Shown piece after piece: positions 47,506-56,287 of a stretch of 64,000 nt of DNA. Position 1 is the first letter of the stretch. Every line of letters starts with the position of its first letter. The notes beneath the pieces are model-generated. The model was given only the letters and a program-made list of their open reading frames with translations, was not told the origin of the DNA and did no database searches. Made by a program: the position numbers and the translations under genes. The stretch is from Ruegeria sp. Ofav3-42 (lineage in GTDB: Bacteria; Pseudomonadota; Alphaproteobacteria; Rhodobacterales; Rhodobacteraceae). The DNA is taken from NCBI RefSeq assembly GCF_022347725.1, contig NZ_JAKRGB010000004.1:124001-188000 (forward strand), written 5' to 3'.

Positions 47506-47580
47506 TCATTCCTCTCGACCCTTGTCAGGCAAGGGCATCAAAAAAACCCCAGACGCGGTCAAGCGAAAGGGGCCTTTCAT
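47506..47580 (-). CDS. 24-codon leader ORF between the SAM-II riboswitch and metZ
   Basis: ATG at 47580 to TGA at 47508-47506, encoding a peptide beginning MKGPFRLTASG and ending DKGREE. The riboswitch 3' end supplies AAAAGG five bases before this ATG, an ideal Shine-Dalgarno, and the stop TGA is one base from the metZ ATG. Thus the nearest start under riboswitch control is this ORF, and metZ could be reached by reinitiation. It is not in frame with metZ. Could be a chance frame. Confidence 0.5.
   Translation of the reverse strand: MKGPFRLTASGVFLMPLPDKGREE
47544..47576 (-). terminator. possible intrinsic terminator/attenuator before metZ
   Basis: On the minus strand GGCCCC, a three-base internal loop and CGC pair with GCG and GGGG, followed by seven T residues. 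It lies within the leader ORF, between riboswitch and metZ. It could attenuate transcription, linked to leader translation or the riboswitch. Confidence 0.45.
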
Positions 47581-47585
47581 CCTGA

Positions 47586-47638
47586 CCTTTTAGCGGTTTT
47601 GTTTAGCGTGGCCCGCAATCCGGTAACAAATCGCCACG
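47586..47638 (-). ncRNA. SAM-II riboswitch
   Basis: The 53-base minus-strand segment fits the SAM-II pattern. P1 is CGTGGC/GCCACG. The loop holds GATTTGTTACCGGATTGC. The H-type pseudoknot forms by TTTGTT with downstream AACAAA. The 3' end GCTAAAAGG includes the Shine-Dalgarno. SAM-II elements precede metA/metX/metZ in alphaproteobacteria and hide the ribosome site when S-adenosylmethionine is bound. It sits about 80 bases before metZ. Confidence 0.88.
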
Positions 47639-47649
47639 TGGTGCCGTTG

Positions 47650-47678
47650 CCCTTACGCCGCACTTGCGAATTCGTCAA
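47650..47678 (-). promoter_or_regulatory. likely sigma-70-type promoter of the metZ transcript
   Basis: Minus-strand -35 TTGACG (47678-47673), 17-base spacer and -10 TAAGGG (47655-47650). A start near 47643 would leave about five bases before the riboswitch. The -10 match is moderate. Confidence 0.5.
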
Positions 47679-47779
47679 CCCCGACTGGGACAACGTCACG
47701 GTTCTGTAACCGCTCTTTCACCAAAGCGTCATAGCGTTATGGCAGATCGACACCACAACATATTGTGTGAGGCAAAGTC

Positions 47780-48715
47780 ATGCCAGTAGTCAGGATCAAT
47801 GCCATCGGTGACACCGTCACCCTGCACCGTAGCCCCCGATCCCCGCGCAGTGTCTTGCGGCAAACACGCGATACGCAAGGGCCGGTCATCATCATGACCC
47901 ACGGATACAAATACCGGCCAGAAGACGGCAAAGCCTGCCCGCACCGACATATTTTGGCTTTCCACCCAACGCCAACGCCTTGGCATTGCCCCAGTTGGCC
48001 GCAGCAACTGGGCTTTGGCTCCGGTTTCGATGATGAGGGCCTGGGCATCGCCTTTGGATGGAATGCGCAGGGACCATTGTGGGCGGCGCGTCGGCGTGCT
48101 GTGGAAGCTGGTCGCGCGCTTGCCGATATGGTCCGCTACCTGCGCCGTCTCAACCCGAATCGGCCGATCCATTTCATCGGGCATTCGATGGGTACGGAAC
48201 TGGCGCTGGAAGCTCTGCACTACATCCAACCCGGATCTCTGAACCGCATCATTTCGATGACCGGCGCCGCCTATCAAAGCCGGACGCTGAGCGCGCTGGA
48301 AACCCCGGCAGGTCGACAGGCCGAGTTCATCAACGTGACCAGCCGGGAAAACGACGTGTTCGATTTCATGTATGAATGGCTGATCCAGCCACCCAAACGC
48401 GGCGACCGCAGCATCGGCCTTGGGTTCGAAGCTCCAAACGCGGTGACCTTGCAGATCGACTGCCATGACACACTTGAACATCTGTCGCGCATGATTTTCC
48501 CGGTCGGTACCCCGCAACGCCGTGTCTGTCACTGGTCCAGTTATACCCGCCCCGGCGTTCTGCGCGTCTACAATGCTCTGTTGCGCAATCAGGACCACCT
48601 GAGCCTGCACCAACTGCGCGGCGGCGTCCCGGAACAGTCTGATCGCCGTTGGTCACGGCTTTTTGCTCTGCCCTGCCCGTACGACCTCTTGCCGTTTGCA
48701 CAGAAAGCCTCATGA
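47780..48715 (+). CDS. alpha/beta hydrolase (DUF900-like/lipase-type)
   Basis: 311 residues. VIIMTHGYKYRP near residue 37 supplies an oxyanion-type HG motif, and HFIGHSMGTELA (about 130) has the nucleophile-elbow Ser in GHSMG. HDTLEHLS and a late His region may complete the triad. No signal peptide. Substrate unknown; the HGYKYRP form resembles DUF900-type hydrolases. GST follows 23 bases downstream, suggesting cotranscription. Confidence 0.8.
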   Translation: MPVVRINAIGDTVTLHRSPRSPRSVLRQTRDTQGPVIIMTHGYKYRPEDGKACPHRHILAFHPTPTPWHCPSWPQQLGFGSGFDDEGLGIAFGWNAQGPLWAARRRAVEAGRALADMVRYLRRLNPNRPIHFIGHSMGTELALEALHYIQPGSLNRIISMTGAAYQSRTLSALETPAGRQAEFINVTSRENDVFDFMYEWLIQPPKRGDRSIGLGFEAPNAVTLQIDCHDTLEHLSRMIFPVGTPQRRVCHWSSYTRPGVLRVYNALLRNQDHLSLHQLRGGVPEQSDRRWSRLFALPCPYDLLPFAQKAS

Positions 48716-48738
48716 TCTTCTCAACTTGAGGAGACGCC

Positions 48739-49428
48739 ATGATCGACCTGTATTTCTGGCCCACGCCGAATGGCTGGAAGGTATCCATCGCTTTGGAAGA
48801 GATGGAGCTGCCCTACATCACCCACCTGATCAATATCGGCAAAGGCGATCAGTTCGACCCCGAATTCCTGAAGATCGCCCCCAACAACCGCATGCCTGCC
48901 ATCGTCGACCCCGACGGCCCGGACGGCGAACCGGTCTCAGTATTCGAAAGCGGCGCGATCCTGATGTATCTGGCTCGCAAAACCGGGCGCTTCTATGGGA
49001 AAACCGAGCGTGATCGGATCGCAGTCGAGGAATGGCTGATGTGGCAGATGGGCGGCGTCGGCCCGATGGCGGGTCAGGCGCATCACTTCCTGAAATATGC
49101 CCCCAACATGGACCCGCCCCAAGACCTGCCCTACGCAAAAGACCGCTATAGGGCAGAGGTCGGACGTCTGTACGGCGTGCTGGACCGGCGGCTGGCCGAA
49201 AACGAATACGTCGCGGGTGATTTCTACTCGATCGCCGATATGTCGATCTGGGGCTGGGCTAGTCTGTGGGAGGGCCAGCAGCAGGTATTGGAGGACAAGC
49301 CACATTTCACCCGATGGCTTGAAACTGTGAGCGCCCGCCCGGGGGTTCAGGCAGGGCGCGCACTACACGCCGAGCTTCGAGGCGATCATAGGGACAAACA
49401 GGCGCAAGGGGTTTTGTTCAAACGGTGA
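48739..49428 (+). CDS. glutathione S-transferase (Ure2p/YghU-like nu class)
   Basis: 229 residues: thioredoxin-like N-domain with YFWPTPNGWKVSIALEE (Thr/Asn near residue 10), cis-Pro region NNRMPAIVD and FESGAILMYLA contacting glutathione; a helical C-domain with QMGGVGPMAGQAHHF. This matches the YfcG/YghU disulfide-bond oxidoreductase class more than general GSTs. TGAGGAGA precedes the ATG. Convergent with the unknown membrane protein gene. Confidence 0.88.
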   Translation: MIDLYFWPTPNGWKVSIALEEMELPYITHLINIGKGDQFDPEFLKIAPNNRMPAIVDPDGPDGEPVSVFESGAILMYLARKTGRFYGKTERDRIAVEEWLMWQMGGVGPMAGQAHHFLKYAPNMDPPQDLPYAKDRYRAEVGRLYGVLDRRLAENEYVAGDFYSIADMSIWGWASLWEGQQQVLEDKPHFTRWLETVSARPGVQAGRALHAELRGDHRDKQAQGVLFKR

Positions 49429-49468
49429 GAAAATTACCTGAGCTGTGGTCATGACAAATTCATTGCTT

Positions 49469-50419
49469 CTAAGCTGACCCACCGCTGCGACTTGGAGGGT
49501 CGTCGTTGAATTGCTCAAAAAACCGTGCAAGTCCAACCAGTGGAGAGGTATGGGGCAGATCGACCAGCGCAACAGATTTGCGGCCTTGTGCCCGCATCAA
49601 CTGCCCGTGCATATGGTCACCTGCAAAGTCTGTTAGCCAGAAGCCTACTTCCGCGTGAATATTGGCGCGGTCGAATACTGTGCGTTTTTCACAAATTGTC
49701 ATTCGACCCGCTCGACGGACGCTGAGATATTCGACCTCAACCCGCGACTCTCCATCAATCTCATGATATACTGATATTACCTGATTGAGGTCATCCTCCT
49801 GCTCTATCCTACAGTAATAGCTCATCATCTCGACCTCTGGCTCGAGGGTCTCAGCGTTCACGGTGTTTATTTTGGTGTTAACGTGGAAGAGCCCATTCTC
49901 ACCCACAGGGCCAGATTTTGTGCGGTCATTGGTGCTGTTTGGTGTAGATTTGAGAATTTTGAACGCCTCATTCGGAGGTATGTCCGTTCGAATGCGCGAA
50001 TGCATTCGTTTGCTTCCGAAAGAGTACTTCTCAAAGGTATTGGGTAACCAATTCAGTCCGAGCCACAAAAAAATTCCGCCGAACACGACACCGAATATCA
50101 GCCAGGCGGTGGCTTGTCCGCGATTATGGTCCGGCGCGGTTGCCGGTAAGGCTTCGAATAGTGGAAATAGCATCAGAACGAGCCCAAGCACCATTGCAGT
50201 GGTAAGCGTTTCCCACCAGACGCGCGGATAAGTGAGCACTAAAGCCATAATGACCGCGATACAGAACAGGGCCACGCCAGCTTGGATCGGGGGGTCTTGT
50301 AGCAATACAGAAGGCCCAAAGAGCCACCAGCCGATTGCCCATTGTGCGAATATGGCCAAAAGACAGGCTATGATGAGCCTGCGCAATCGGACAATACGGT
50401 ATAAATACTTGTTGTTCAT
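49469..50419 (-). CDS. membrane protein of unknown function
   Basis: 316 residues. The N-terminal part has four hydrophobic segments (about 12-35, 45-62, 68-88 and 103-125); residues 140-310 form a soluble domain rich in charged residues (SYYCRIEQEDDLNQVISVYHE, in part; FDRANIHAEVGFWLTDFAG) with no motif I recognise. Codon use and AT content look more mobile-like than the neighbours, and it lies beside a decayed dnaE2 piece, so it may be an acquired gene. Convergent with GST. Confidence 0.6.
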   Translation of the reverse strand: MNNKYLYRIVRLRRLIIACLLAIFAQWAIGWWLFGPSVLLQDPPIQAGVALFCIAVIMALVLTYPRVWWETLTTAMVLGLVLMLFPLFEALPATAPDHNRGQATAWLIFGVVFGGIFLWLGLNWLPNTFEKYSFGSKRMHSRIRTDIPPNEAFKILKSTPNSTNDRTKSGPVGENGLFHVNTKINTVNAETLEPEVEMMSYYCRIEQEDDLNQVISVYHEIDGESRVEVEYLSVRRAGRMTICEKRTVFDRANIHAEVGFWLTDFAGDHMHGQLMRAQGRKSVALVDLPHTSPLVGLARFFEQFNDDPPSRSGGSA

Positions 50420-50528
50420 AATTTATCGCCTTTAAGTTGCAGTACTTTCTTCACTTAATTTTGGCGAAATCATGACGTTTCCAGCCAGCTGACTTCAGTG
50501 TGGCAGGCGCCTGCCATTATGTTGGCGG

Positions 50529-50900
50529 TTAATGCTCCCCCCGCACCAGTACGTCCAGCATCCCTGAGATATCCTCGACCTCTTCCGCGATCACATGGGT
50601 GACCGAATGTGCCCGCTGCATGCGGCCCGTGACCCGCAGCAGCCTCCCCGAAATCACTGCACGGCGGAATTGCTCGTAGATCTTGCGCCAAACCACCACG
50701 TTCACGATGCCGGTCTCATCCTCAAGCGTGACAAAGATCACCCCCTTGGCCGTCCCCGGCCTCTGCCGCAGGATCACCAGCCCCGCAACAGTCACCAGCG
50801 CACCCTCGGGCGGGTCGTCCAGCCGCTTGGCAGGCAGGCACGCGGGCGGGCGCGGCCAATCTCGGTTCGAAACCGCAGGGCGGGCAGACAGCACAATCAT
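50529..50900 (-). pseudogene. C-terminal remnant of error-prone DNA polymerase DnaE2
   Basis: The frame encodes the OB-fold tail of DnaE2: VTVAGLVILRQRPGTAKGVI and FVTLEDETGIVNVVVW, then a typical end near AEEVEDISGMLDVL. Full DnaE2 has about 1,000-1,100 residues; here only about 120 remain, and the polymerase core is absent. An ATG at 50900 exists but a stand-alone OB fold from this family is not known to me. It is best read as the leftover of a deleted imuA-imuB-dnaE2 mutagenesis cassette. Confidence 0.75.
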
Positions 50901-50961
50901 GGGAACAAAAATAGAACATACGTAAGGAAAGTCCAGAGGCGGCGCGGCGAGTCGCAAATGA

Positions 50962-51350
<389 letters not shown>

Positions 51351-51351
<1 letters not shown>

Positions 51352-52136
51352 TGCCTCCCAAAGCGCCGCGCCTGCCCGTCCGCATTTGGCAATGTCGGGC
51401 ACGCGGCGCGCTGTTGGGGTTGTACGCGTGGCTGGCTGGAGTGGCTCCCGCGATCTCTGACACTGCGATAAGTGCACGCTTTACAGAACCAACGGATCGC
51501 TACGCCCATGGTGTATTGGGCGACGATATCGAATATGGCGCGCTGGAAATAAAGACTTCCAACGCCGCGTCTCAGGGACTGCTGATCCAGCCGGTTTACA
51601 AATACTCGACAATCACGATCAAACTGCCGCTTGATCGCGTCTTCGAAGATCTTGAACCGCGCATCGTCGATATCGACCAGGACGGCACATCCGAAGTCAT
51701 CGTCGTCGAATCCAGCGTTTATGAAGGTGCACAGCTGGCAATCTACGACTCGCGCGGCGAAAAGATCGCCGCAACGCCCCATATCGGCACCCGCTTCCGC
51801 TGGCTTGCTCCGGTTGGAGCCGCCGACTTGGATGGGGATGGCAATGTCGAAATTGCCTATGTCGACCGCCCGCATTTGGCCAAAACCCTACGCATCTGGC
51901 GCTTCGAAAATGGCAAGCTGACCGAGATCGCCTCGCTGCCCAACCTCACCAATCATCGCATCGGTGAAGACTTTATCTCAAGCGGCCTGAATGACTGCAG
52001 CGACACACCCGAATTGATACTCGTCAATGGCAATTGGACGCGTATCATCAGCGTCTCACACGTAAACGAATGGGCCACCACCGATCTCGGCCCCTTCACT
52101 GGCCCCAAGAGCCTGAAACGTGCCATGACCTGCTGA
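51351..52136 (+). CDS. FG-GAP/VCBS-repeat exported protein
   Basis: 261 residues. A signal-like N terminus (about 18-37) precedes a beta-propeller-type domain with calcium-loop repeats DIDQDGTSEV and DLDGDGNVEI. Such domains bind Ca2+ and mediate protein or glycan contacts, probably in the periplasm. It is coupled to the ferredoxin gene by TGATG overlap, an odd partner for a secreted protein. A REP-like hairpin repeat follows the stop. Confidence 0.8.
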
Positions 52137-52206
52137 TCCGCTTCTTCATCTGGCTAAAAATACCTTGGGGGTGAGGCCGCAGGCCGAGGGGGCAAAGCCC
52201 CCTGGC
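52132..52206 (+). repeat. REP-like intergenic repeat, copy 1
   Basis: Begins at the stop codon (CTGATCCG) and contains CTTCATCTGGC, AAATACCTT and GGGGGT, then a hairpin AGGGGGC/GCCCCCT at 52187-52203. Aligns with 57447-57511. The hairpin may act as terminator of the ferredoxin/FG-GAP operon. Confidence 0.7.
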
Positions 52207-52217
52207 CGATCAGTCCC

Positions 52218-53480
52218 TCACAGCGCCCGCCAGCCAATGTCGCGACGATAGAAGCCTTCTGGCCAATCAACACCTTCGACCATCGCATAAGCCCGATCCC
52301 GCGCCTCTTTTAGCGTATCACCGCGTGCGGTTACGTTCAGAACTCGTCCGCCTGACGCCCGTACCTGCCCATCAACGGCCTTGGTGCCGGCATGAAACAC
52401 CATATTGCTGCTGTTTTCAGGAAGCGCATCCAATCCTTTGATTACGGATCCTTTTTCATAGTTTCCCGGGTAACCCTGCGCCGCCATCACAACCGTCATT
52501 GCGTGGTCATCAGCCCAGTTCACCTGCGTCTCGCTCAACCGCCCTTCGGCAGCGGCGTGCATTAGATCCAAAACCTGCGCTCCAAGCCGCATCATCAGGA
52601 CCTGACATTCCGGATCGCCAAATCGAACATTGTACTCAACCAACCGAGGCTGACCGTCCTTGATCATCAGGCCCGCGTACAAAACCCCCTGAAACGGCAT
52701 GCCGCGGCGCTTCATTTCGGCCATTGTCGGGCGTACGATCTCTTCCATCGCGCGCGTTTCGATCTCGGCACTCAGAACCGGCGCGGGGGAATACGCACCC
52801 ATACCGCCGGTGTTCAAGCCTGTGTCGCCCTCTCCGACTCGCTTGTGGTCCTGTGCGGTTCCGATGGACAGAATGTCCTCGCCATCGCACAACACGAACA
52901 ACGACGCTTCTTCGCCCTCCATGAATTCCTCGATGACCACTTCAGCGCCCGCACCTCCGAACGCTCCACCGAACATGTAATCAATGGCGTCCAACGCCGT
53001 CTGTTCGTCCATCGCGACGATCACGCCCTTACCAGCGGCAAGACCGTCGGCCTTGACTACGATTGGCGCGCCTTGTTCGCGAATATAGCTCTTGGCGGGT
53101 TCGGCATCGGTGAACCGGGCATAGGCGGCTGTGGGCGCATTCGAGGCGTCACAGATTTCCTTGGTAAAGCTCTTTGACGCCTCCAGTTGAGCCGCATCAG
53201 CAGACGGGCCAAAGACCAGAACGCCCGCTTCGCGCAGTCGGTCCGCGACTCCAGCGGCCAAGGGGGCCTCGGGGCCAACGATCACGAAATCAATCGCGTT
53301 CTCCTCGGCAAAGCTGACAACCGCGCCGCCGTTTTCGATATCCAACGCTGCGCACTCGGCGATTTGAGCGATCCCGGCATTTCCCGGTGCCACGATCAGG
53401 CGGTCACATTTGGGGTTTTGCATCACCGCCCAGGCGAGACTGTGTTCGCGCCCGCCGCTACCGAGAATGAGGATGTTCAT
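52218..53480 (-). CDS. purD: phosphoribosylamine-glycine ligase
   Basis: PurD adds glycine to phosphoribosylamine in purine synthesis. The 420-residue ATP-grasp enzyme starts MNILILGSGGREHSLAW, with VVKADGLAAGKGVIVA, GEEASLFVLCDG and LVEYNVRFGDPECQ as ATP/Mg sites. Normal length. Divergent from xseA across 74 bases. Confidence 0.97.
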   Translation of the reverse strand: MNILILGSGGREHSLAWAVMQNPKCDRLIVAPGNAGIAQIAECAALDIENGGAVVSFAEENAIDFVIVGPEAPLAAGVADRLREAGVLVFGPSADAAQLEASKSFTKEICDASNAPTAAYARFTDAEPAKSYIREQGAPIVVKADGLAAGKGVIVAMDEQTALDAIDYMFGGAFGGAGAEVVIEEFMEGEEASLFVLCDGEDILSIGTAQDHKRVGEGDTGLNTGGMGAYSPAPVLSAEIETRAMEEIVRPTMAEMKRRGMPFQGVLYAGLMIKDGQPRLVEYNVRFGDPECQVLMMRLGAQVLDLMHAAAEGRLSETQVNWADDHAMTVVMAAQGYPGNYEKGSVIKGLDALPENSSNMVFHAGTKAVDGQVRASGGRVLNVTARGDTLKEARDRAYAMVEGVDWPEGFYRRDIGWRAL

Positions 53481-53554
53481 GAAGGTCTCCGATCTGCTTG
53501 GCCTCGCCTTCCGGGCGTTCTAAGCTGGCCGGGCATTTGACACAAGGCGCTGAA

Positions 53555-55048
53555 ATGTCCGACCTGCTTGATGACCCGATCCCGGGCCAAAATACCCCTG
53601 AATACACCGTTTCGGACATCTCGGGCGAGGTGAAACGCACGCTCGAAGGCACGTTTGGGCGAATCCGTGTGCGTGGTGAGGTCGGTCGTGTGTTCAAGGC
53701 GCGCTCGGGCCACCTTTACTATGACATCAAGGACGACCGGAATGTTCTTGCCTGCACCACCTGGAAAAGTCAGATTTCCGGTCTGTCGGTCGTTCCCGAG
53801 GAAGGCCTGGAGGTTGTCGTCACCGGCCGCCTGACAGCCTTTGGCGCTCAGTCAAAATACAACCTGAATGTCGATGAGGTCGCTGTCGCCGGACAAGGTG
53901 CCCTGATGGCCCTGCTGGAAAAGCGCAAGAAACAGCTTGAAGCCGAAGGCCTGTTCGCGCCCGAGCGGAAAAAGCCTCTGCCCTACCTGCCGCAGATTAT
54001 TGGCGTGGTGACTTCGCCTTCGGGTGCAGTGATCCGGGATATCCTGCACCGCCTACGCGACCGTTTCCCGCGCAAGGTGCTGATCTGGCCCGTTGCTGTA
54101 CAAGGTGCCAACTGCGCGCCAGAAGTTGCGCGGGCGATTGAGGGGTTCAACAAACTGACGCCGGGCGGAGCGCTGCCCCGACCCGACTTGATCATCGTCG
54201 CACGTGGTGGCGGATCAATCGAAGACCTTTGGGGGTTCAACGAAGAGATCGTCGCGCGAGCAACAGCCGCTTCTGACATTCCTTTGATTTCAGCCGTAGG
54301 CCACGAAACGGACACGACTCTGATCGACTTCGTCTCGGACCGTCGCGCACCGACACCAACAGCCGCCGCTGAGCTTGCTGTCCCTGTTCGCATGGAACTG
54401 CTGGCCTGGACTGGCGAGCAAGGCGCACGCTTGTCCCGTGCGGCGTCGGATGCAGTACAGCGGCGCTCTCAGCGACTGCGCGATTTGTCTCGGGCGTTGC
54501 CGCGCCCCGACAGCCTGTTGAACACACCGCGCCAACGGCTTGATTTAATCGCAGATCGACTCACACCTGCTTTGGAGCGCGGCGTTCAGAACCGACGGCT
54601 GCAAGTCGTCGAACTGTCCGCGCATTTGCGACCGTCTACATTGCGGAATTTGGTTTCGAACAGAAATGAGGCTCTGCGAAACCTGTCCTCGCGTCTGTCC
54701 CTGCGTCCGATCCAGCGGGAAATCCAGCAACATCGGCAGAACATCAACAGTTTGGCGGACCGCATGAATGCAGCGCAGGTCACCCGCCTGGATCGGATGC
54801 GGCAAAAGCTGGATGCTGCCGACCGGTTGAGGGAAACGCTCAGCTACAAAGCAACGCTGCAGCGAGGTTACGCCGTTGTCCGGGCCGAGGATCAGGTTCT
54901 GACAACCAAAGAGCAGGCATCGAAACACAGCGCCTTCGAGATCGAGTTCGCAGATGGAGTGCTGAAGACCGATCAGGTTCCGGCCTCACGATCACCCACG
55001 AAGAAATCCTCCAAGAAAGATGCGCCAGATCAAGGATCGTTGTTCTGA
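53555..55048 (+). CDS. xseA: exodeoxyribonuclease VII large subunit
   Basis: 497 residues. An N-terminal OB domain (residues 15-110; RVRGEVGRVFKARSGHLYYD) is followed by the catalytic domain (VARGGGSIEDLWGFN and SAVGHETDTTLIDFV) and a long coiled coil (about 270-450). It degrades single-stranded DNA with the small XseB subunit, not in this window. AAGG before the ATG at 53555 fits better than the upstream start. Confidence 0.95.
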   Translation: MSDLLDDPIPGQNTPEYTVSDISGEVKRTLEGTFGRIRVRGEVGRVFKARSGHLYYDIKDDRNVLACTTWKSQISGLSVVPEEGLEVVVTGRLTAFGAQSKYNLNVDEVAVAGQGALMALLEKRKKQLEAEGLFAPERKKPLPYLPQIIGVVTSPSGAVIRDILHRLRDRFPRKVLIWPVAVQGANCAPEVARAIEGFNKLTPGGALPRPDLIIVARGGGSIEDLWGFNEEIVARATAASDIPLISAVGHETDTTLIDFVSDRRAPTPTAAAELAVPVRMELLAWTGEQGARLSRAASDAVQRRSQRLRDLSRALPRPDSLLNTPRQRLDLIADRLTPALERGVQNRRLQVVELSAHLRPSTLRNLVSNRNEALRNLSSRLSLRPIQREIQQHRQNINSLADRMNAAQVTRLDRMRQKLDAADRLRETLSYKATLQRGYAVVRAEDQVLTTKEQASKHSAFEIEFADGVLKTDQVPASRSPTKKSSKKDAPDQGSLF

Positions 55049-55060
55049 TTTAAAGCATTG

Positions 55061-55456
55061 TTACACGCCGACATCGGGGCCAAGGCAGACCATCTCTTCA
55101 TCGATGTCTTCGGCCTCGTACAATTCCGTCATGTCCGGATTGCCTTCGAACTGAGCGATGAGGCCACCGCCGGTTTCAGTGAAAACCCAGCACTGCGGAT
55201 CAATACGGTCTTCGTATATAAAGCAGATCTGCTCACCCTGCTCATACCAGACGCCCTCCTTGCACCTTCCGTCCAGAAACGACCAAATGACGCGCCGGTT
55301 GGGTAAATAGCGTTCGACCCCGTACACCGTCCCCTGGAAGCCATAGAACAAAGTCTTTCCGCGCGTGTATTTGTCGAATTCGGACCCCGACAATGCTGGT
55401 TGGGCCGCGGCGGCCTGAGCGGTCAGTATCAAGAGAATCGCAATTCGCATCAGCAT
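55061..55456 (-). CDS. secreted protein of unknown function
   Basis: 131 residues with a signal peptide (about 1-20, ending AAAAQP). The mature domain contains Cys-rich, aromatic motifs (WSFLDGRCKEGVWYEQGEQI, CFIYED, DPQCWVF) suggesting a small disulfide-stabilised periplasmic protein. I do not recognise a named family. Start codons at 55456 and 55450 are both possible. Convergent with xseA, 12 bases away. Confidence 0.7.
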   Translation of the reverse strand: MLMRIAILLILTAQAAAAQPALSGSEFDKYTRGKTLFYGFQGTVYGVERYLPNRRVIWSFLDGRCKEGVWYEQGEQICFIYEDRIDPQCWVFTETGGGLIAQFEGNPDMTELYEAEDIDEEMVCLGPDVGV

Positions 55457-55590
55457 GGGTGCATTCTGTCAGATGCGGTTCCGCATCGCCAAGGGGCATT
55501 TCCCGCAAACACCTGCCTTAACGTCACTGCTTGAGTTGTTCATGCGATCCCGGTGATGTTGCTTGAAAAACGCCAATAGGGGGACTTTTT

Positions 55591-56229
55591 ATGACGACCG
55601 CTTTATTCTGGATTGCCGCCGTAAGCGCACTGACATACCTGCCCATGTCGCCGCGACCTGCCAGCGCATTGCGGTCTGTTTGCAAAACGGCCTCTGTCGC
55701 GCTGCTGGCTCTAGTAGCAGCGCTAAGCGGTGCACCGATCCTGTTGACCCTAGCGCTGGCCCTCTGCGCCGTGGGCGACGCGCTGTTGTCGCGCGAAACG
55801 GAGTCGACCTTCATGGCCGGCATCGGTGCTTTCGCGGCTGGTCATCTGGCCTATATCGCTCTGTTTCTAAGCCATCCCGCCAGTGACGTGGCCCTGATCT
55901 TTGGCAGACCCGGCATCTTTTGGACGCTGATCATCCTTGGAATCGTCGCCGCAACACTGTTGGCCCCACGCGCTGGGGACCTCAAGATTCCGGTTCTGGC
56001 GTACATTCCGATCATCCTTGGCATGGGCGCGACGGTTCTTGCCCTGCCTGAAATCGGCACCTTGCGTTGGGCTTTGCCCGCTGCGATGGCCTTCATCGCG
56101 TCGGATCTGATCCTGGCGACCGAGAAGTTCCTGCTGCCTGCTGGCCATCCGGCCCTGAGATTTACGCCTTTCATGATCTGGATCCTGTATTGGGGCGCGC
56201 AGGCGGGGCTGCTCATTGCGTTCTCGTGA
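55591..56229 (+). CDS. YhhN-family (lysoplasmalogenase-like) membrane protein
   Basis: 212 residues, about eight short membrane segments and the family features LCAVGDALLSRE (Asp in the second helix pair) and MAFIASDLILATEKF (second conserved Asp). Animal TMEM86 members hydrolyse lysoplasmalogen; the bacterial role is unsettled. GGGGGAC precedes the ATG. ftsY follows 58 bases downstream. Confidence 0.85.
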   Translation: MTTALFWIAAVSALTYLPMSPRPASALRSVCKTASVALLALVAALSGAPILLTLALALCAVGDALLSRETESTFMAGIGAFAAGHLAYIALFLSHPASDVALIFGRPGIFWTLIILGIVAATLLAPRAGDLKIPVLAYIPIILGMGATVLALPEIGTLRWALPAAMAFIASDLILATEKFLLPAGHPALRFTPFMIWILYWGAQAGLLIAFS

Positions 56230-56287
56230 CCCTTTGCACTTGCCGCAAATCCGCATTAGGTGAAGGGAACACCTGCGGAGACCAAAA

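Noticed and set aside
46320..47585. A 421-codon open frame antisense to metZ and its leader
   Set aside because: It mirrors metZ codons, would run through the riboswitch region and resembles no protein family.
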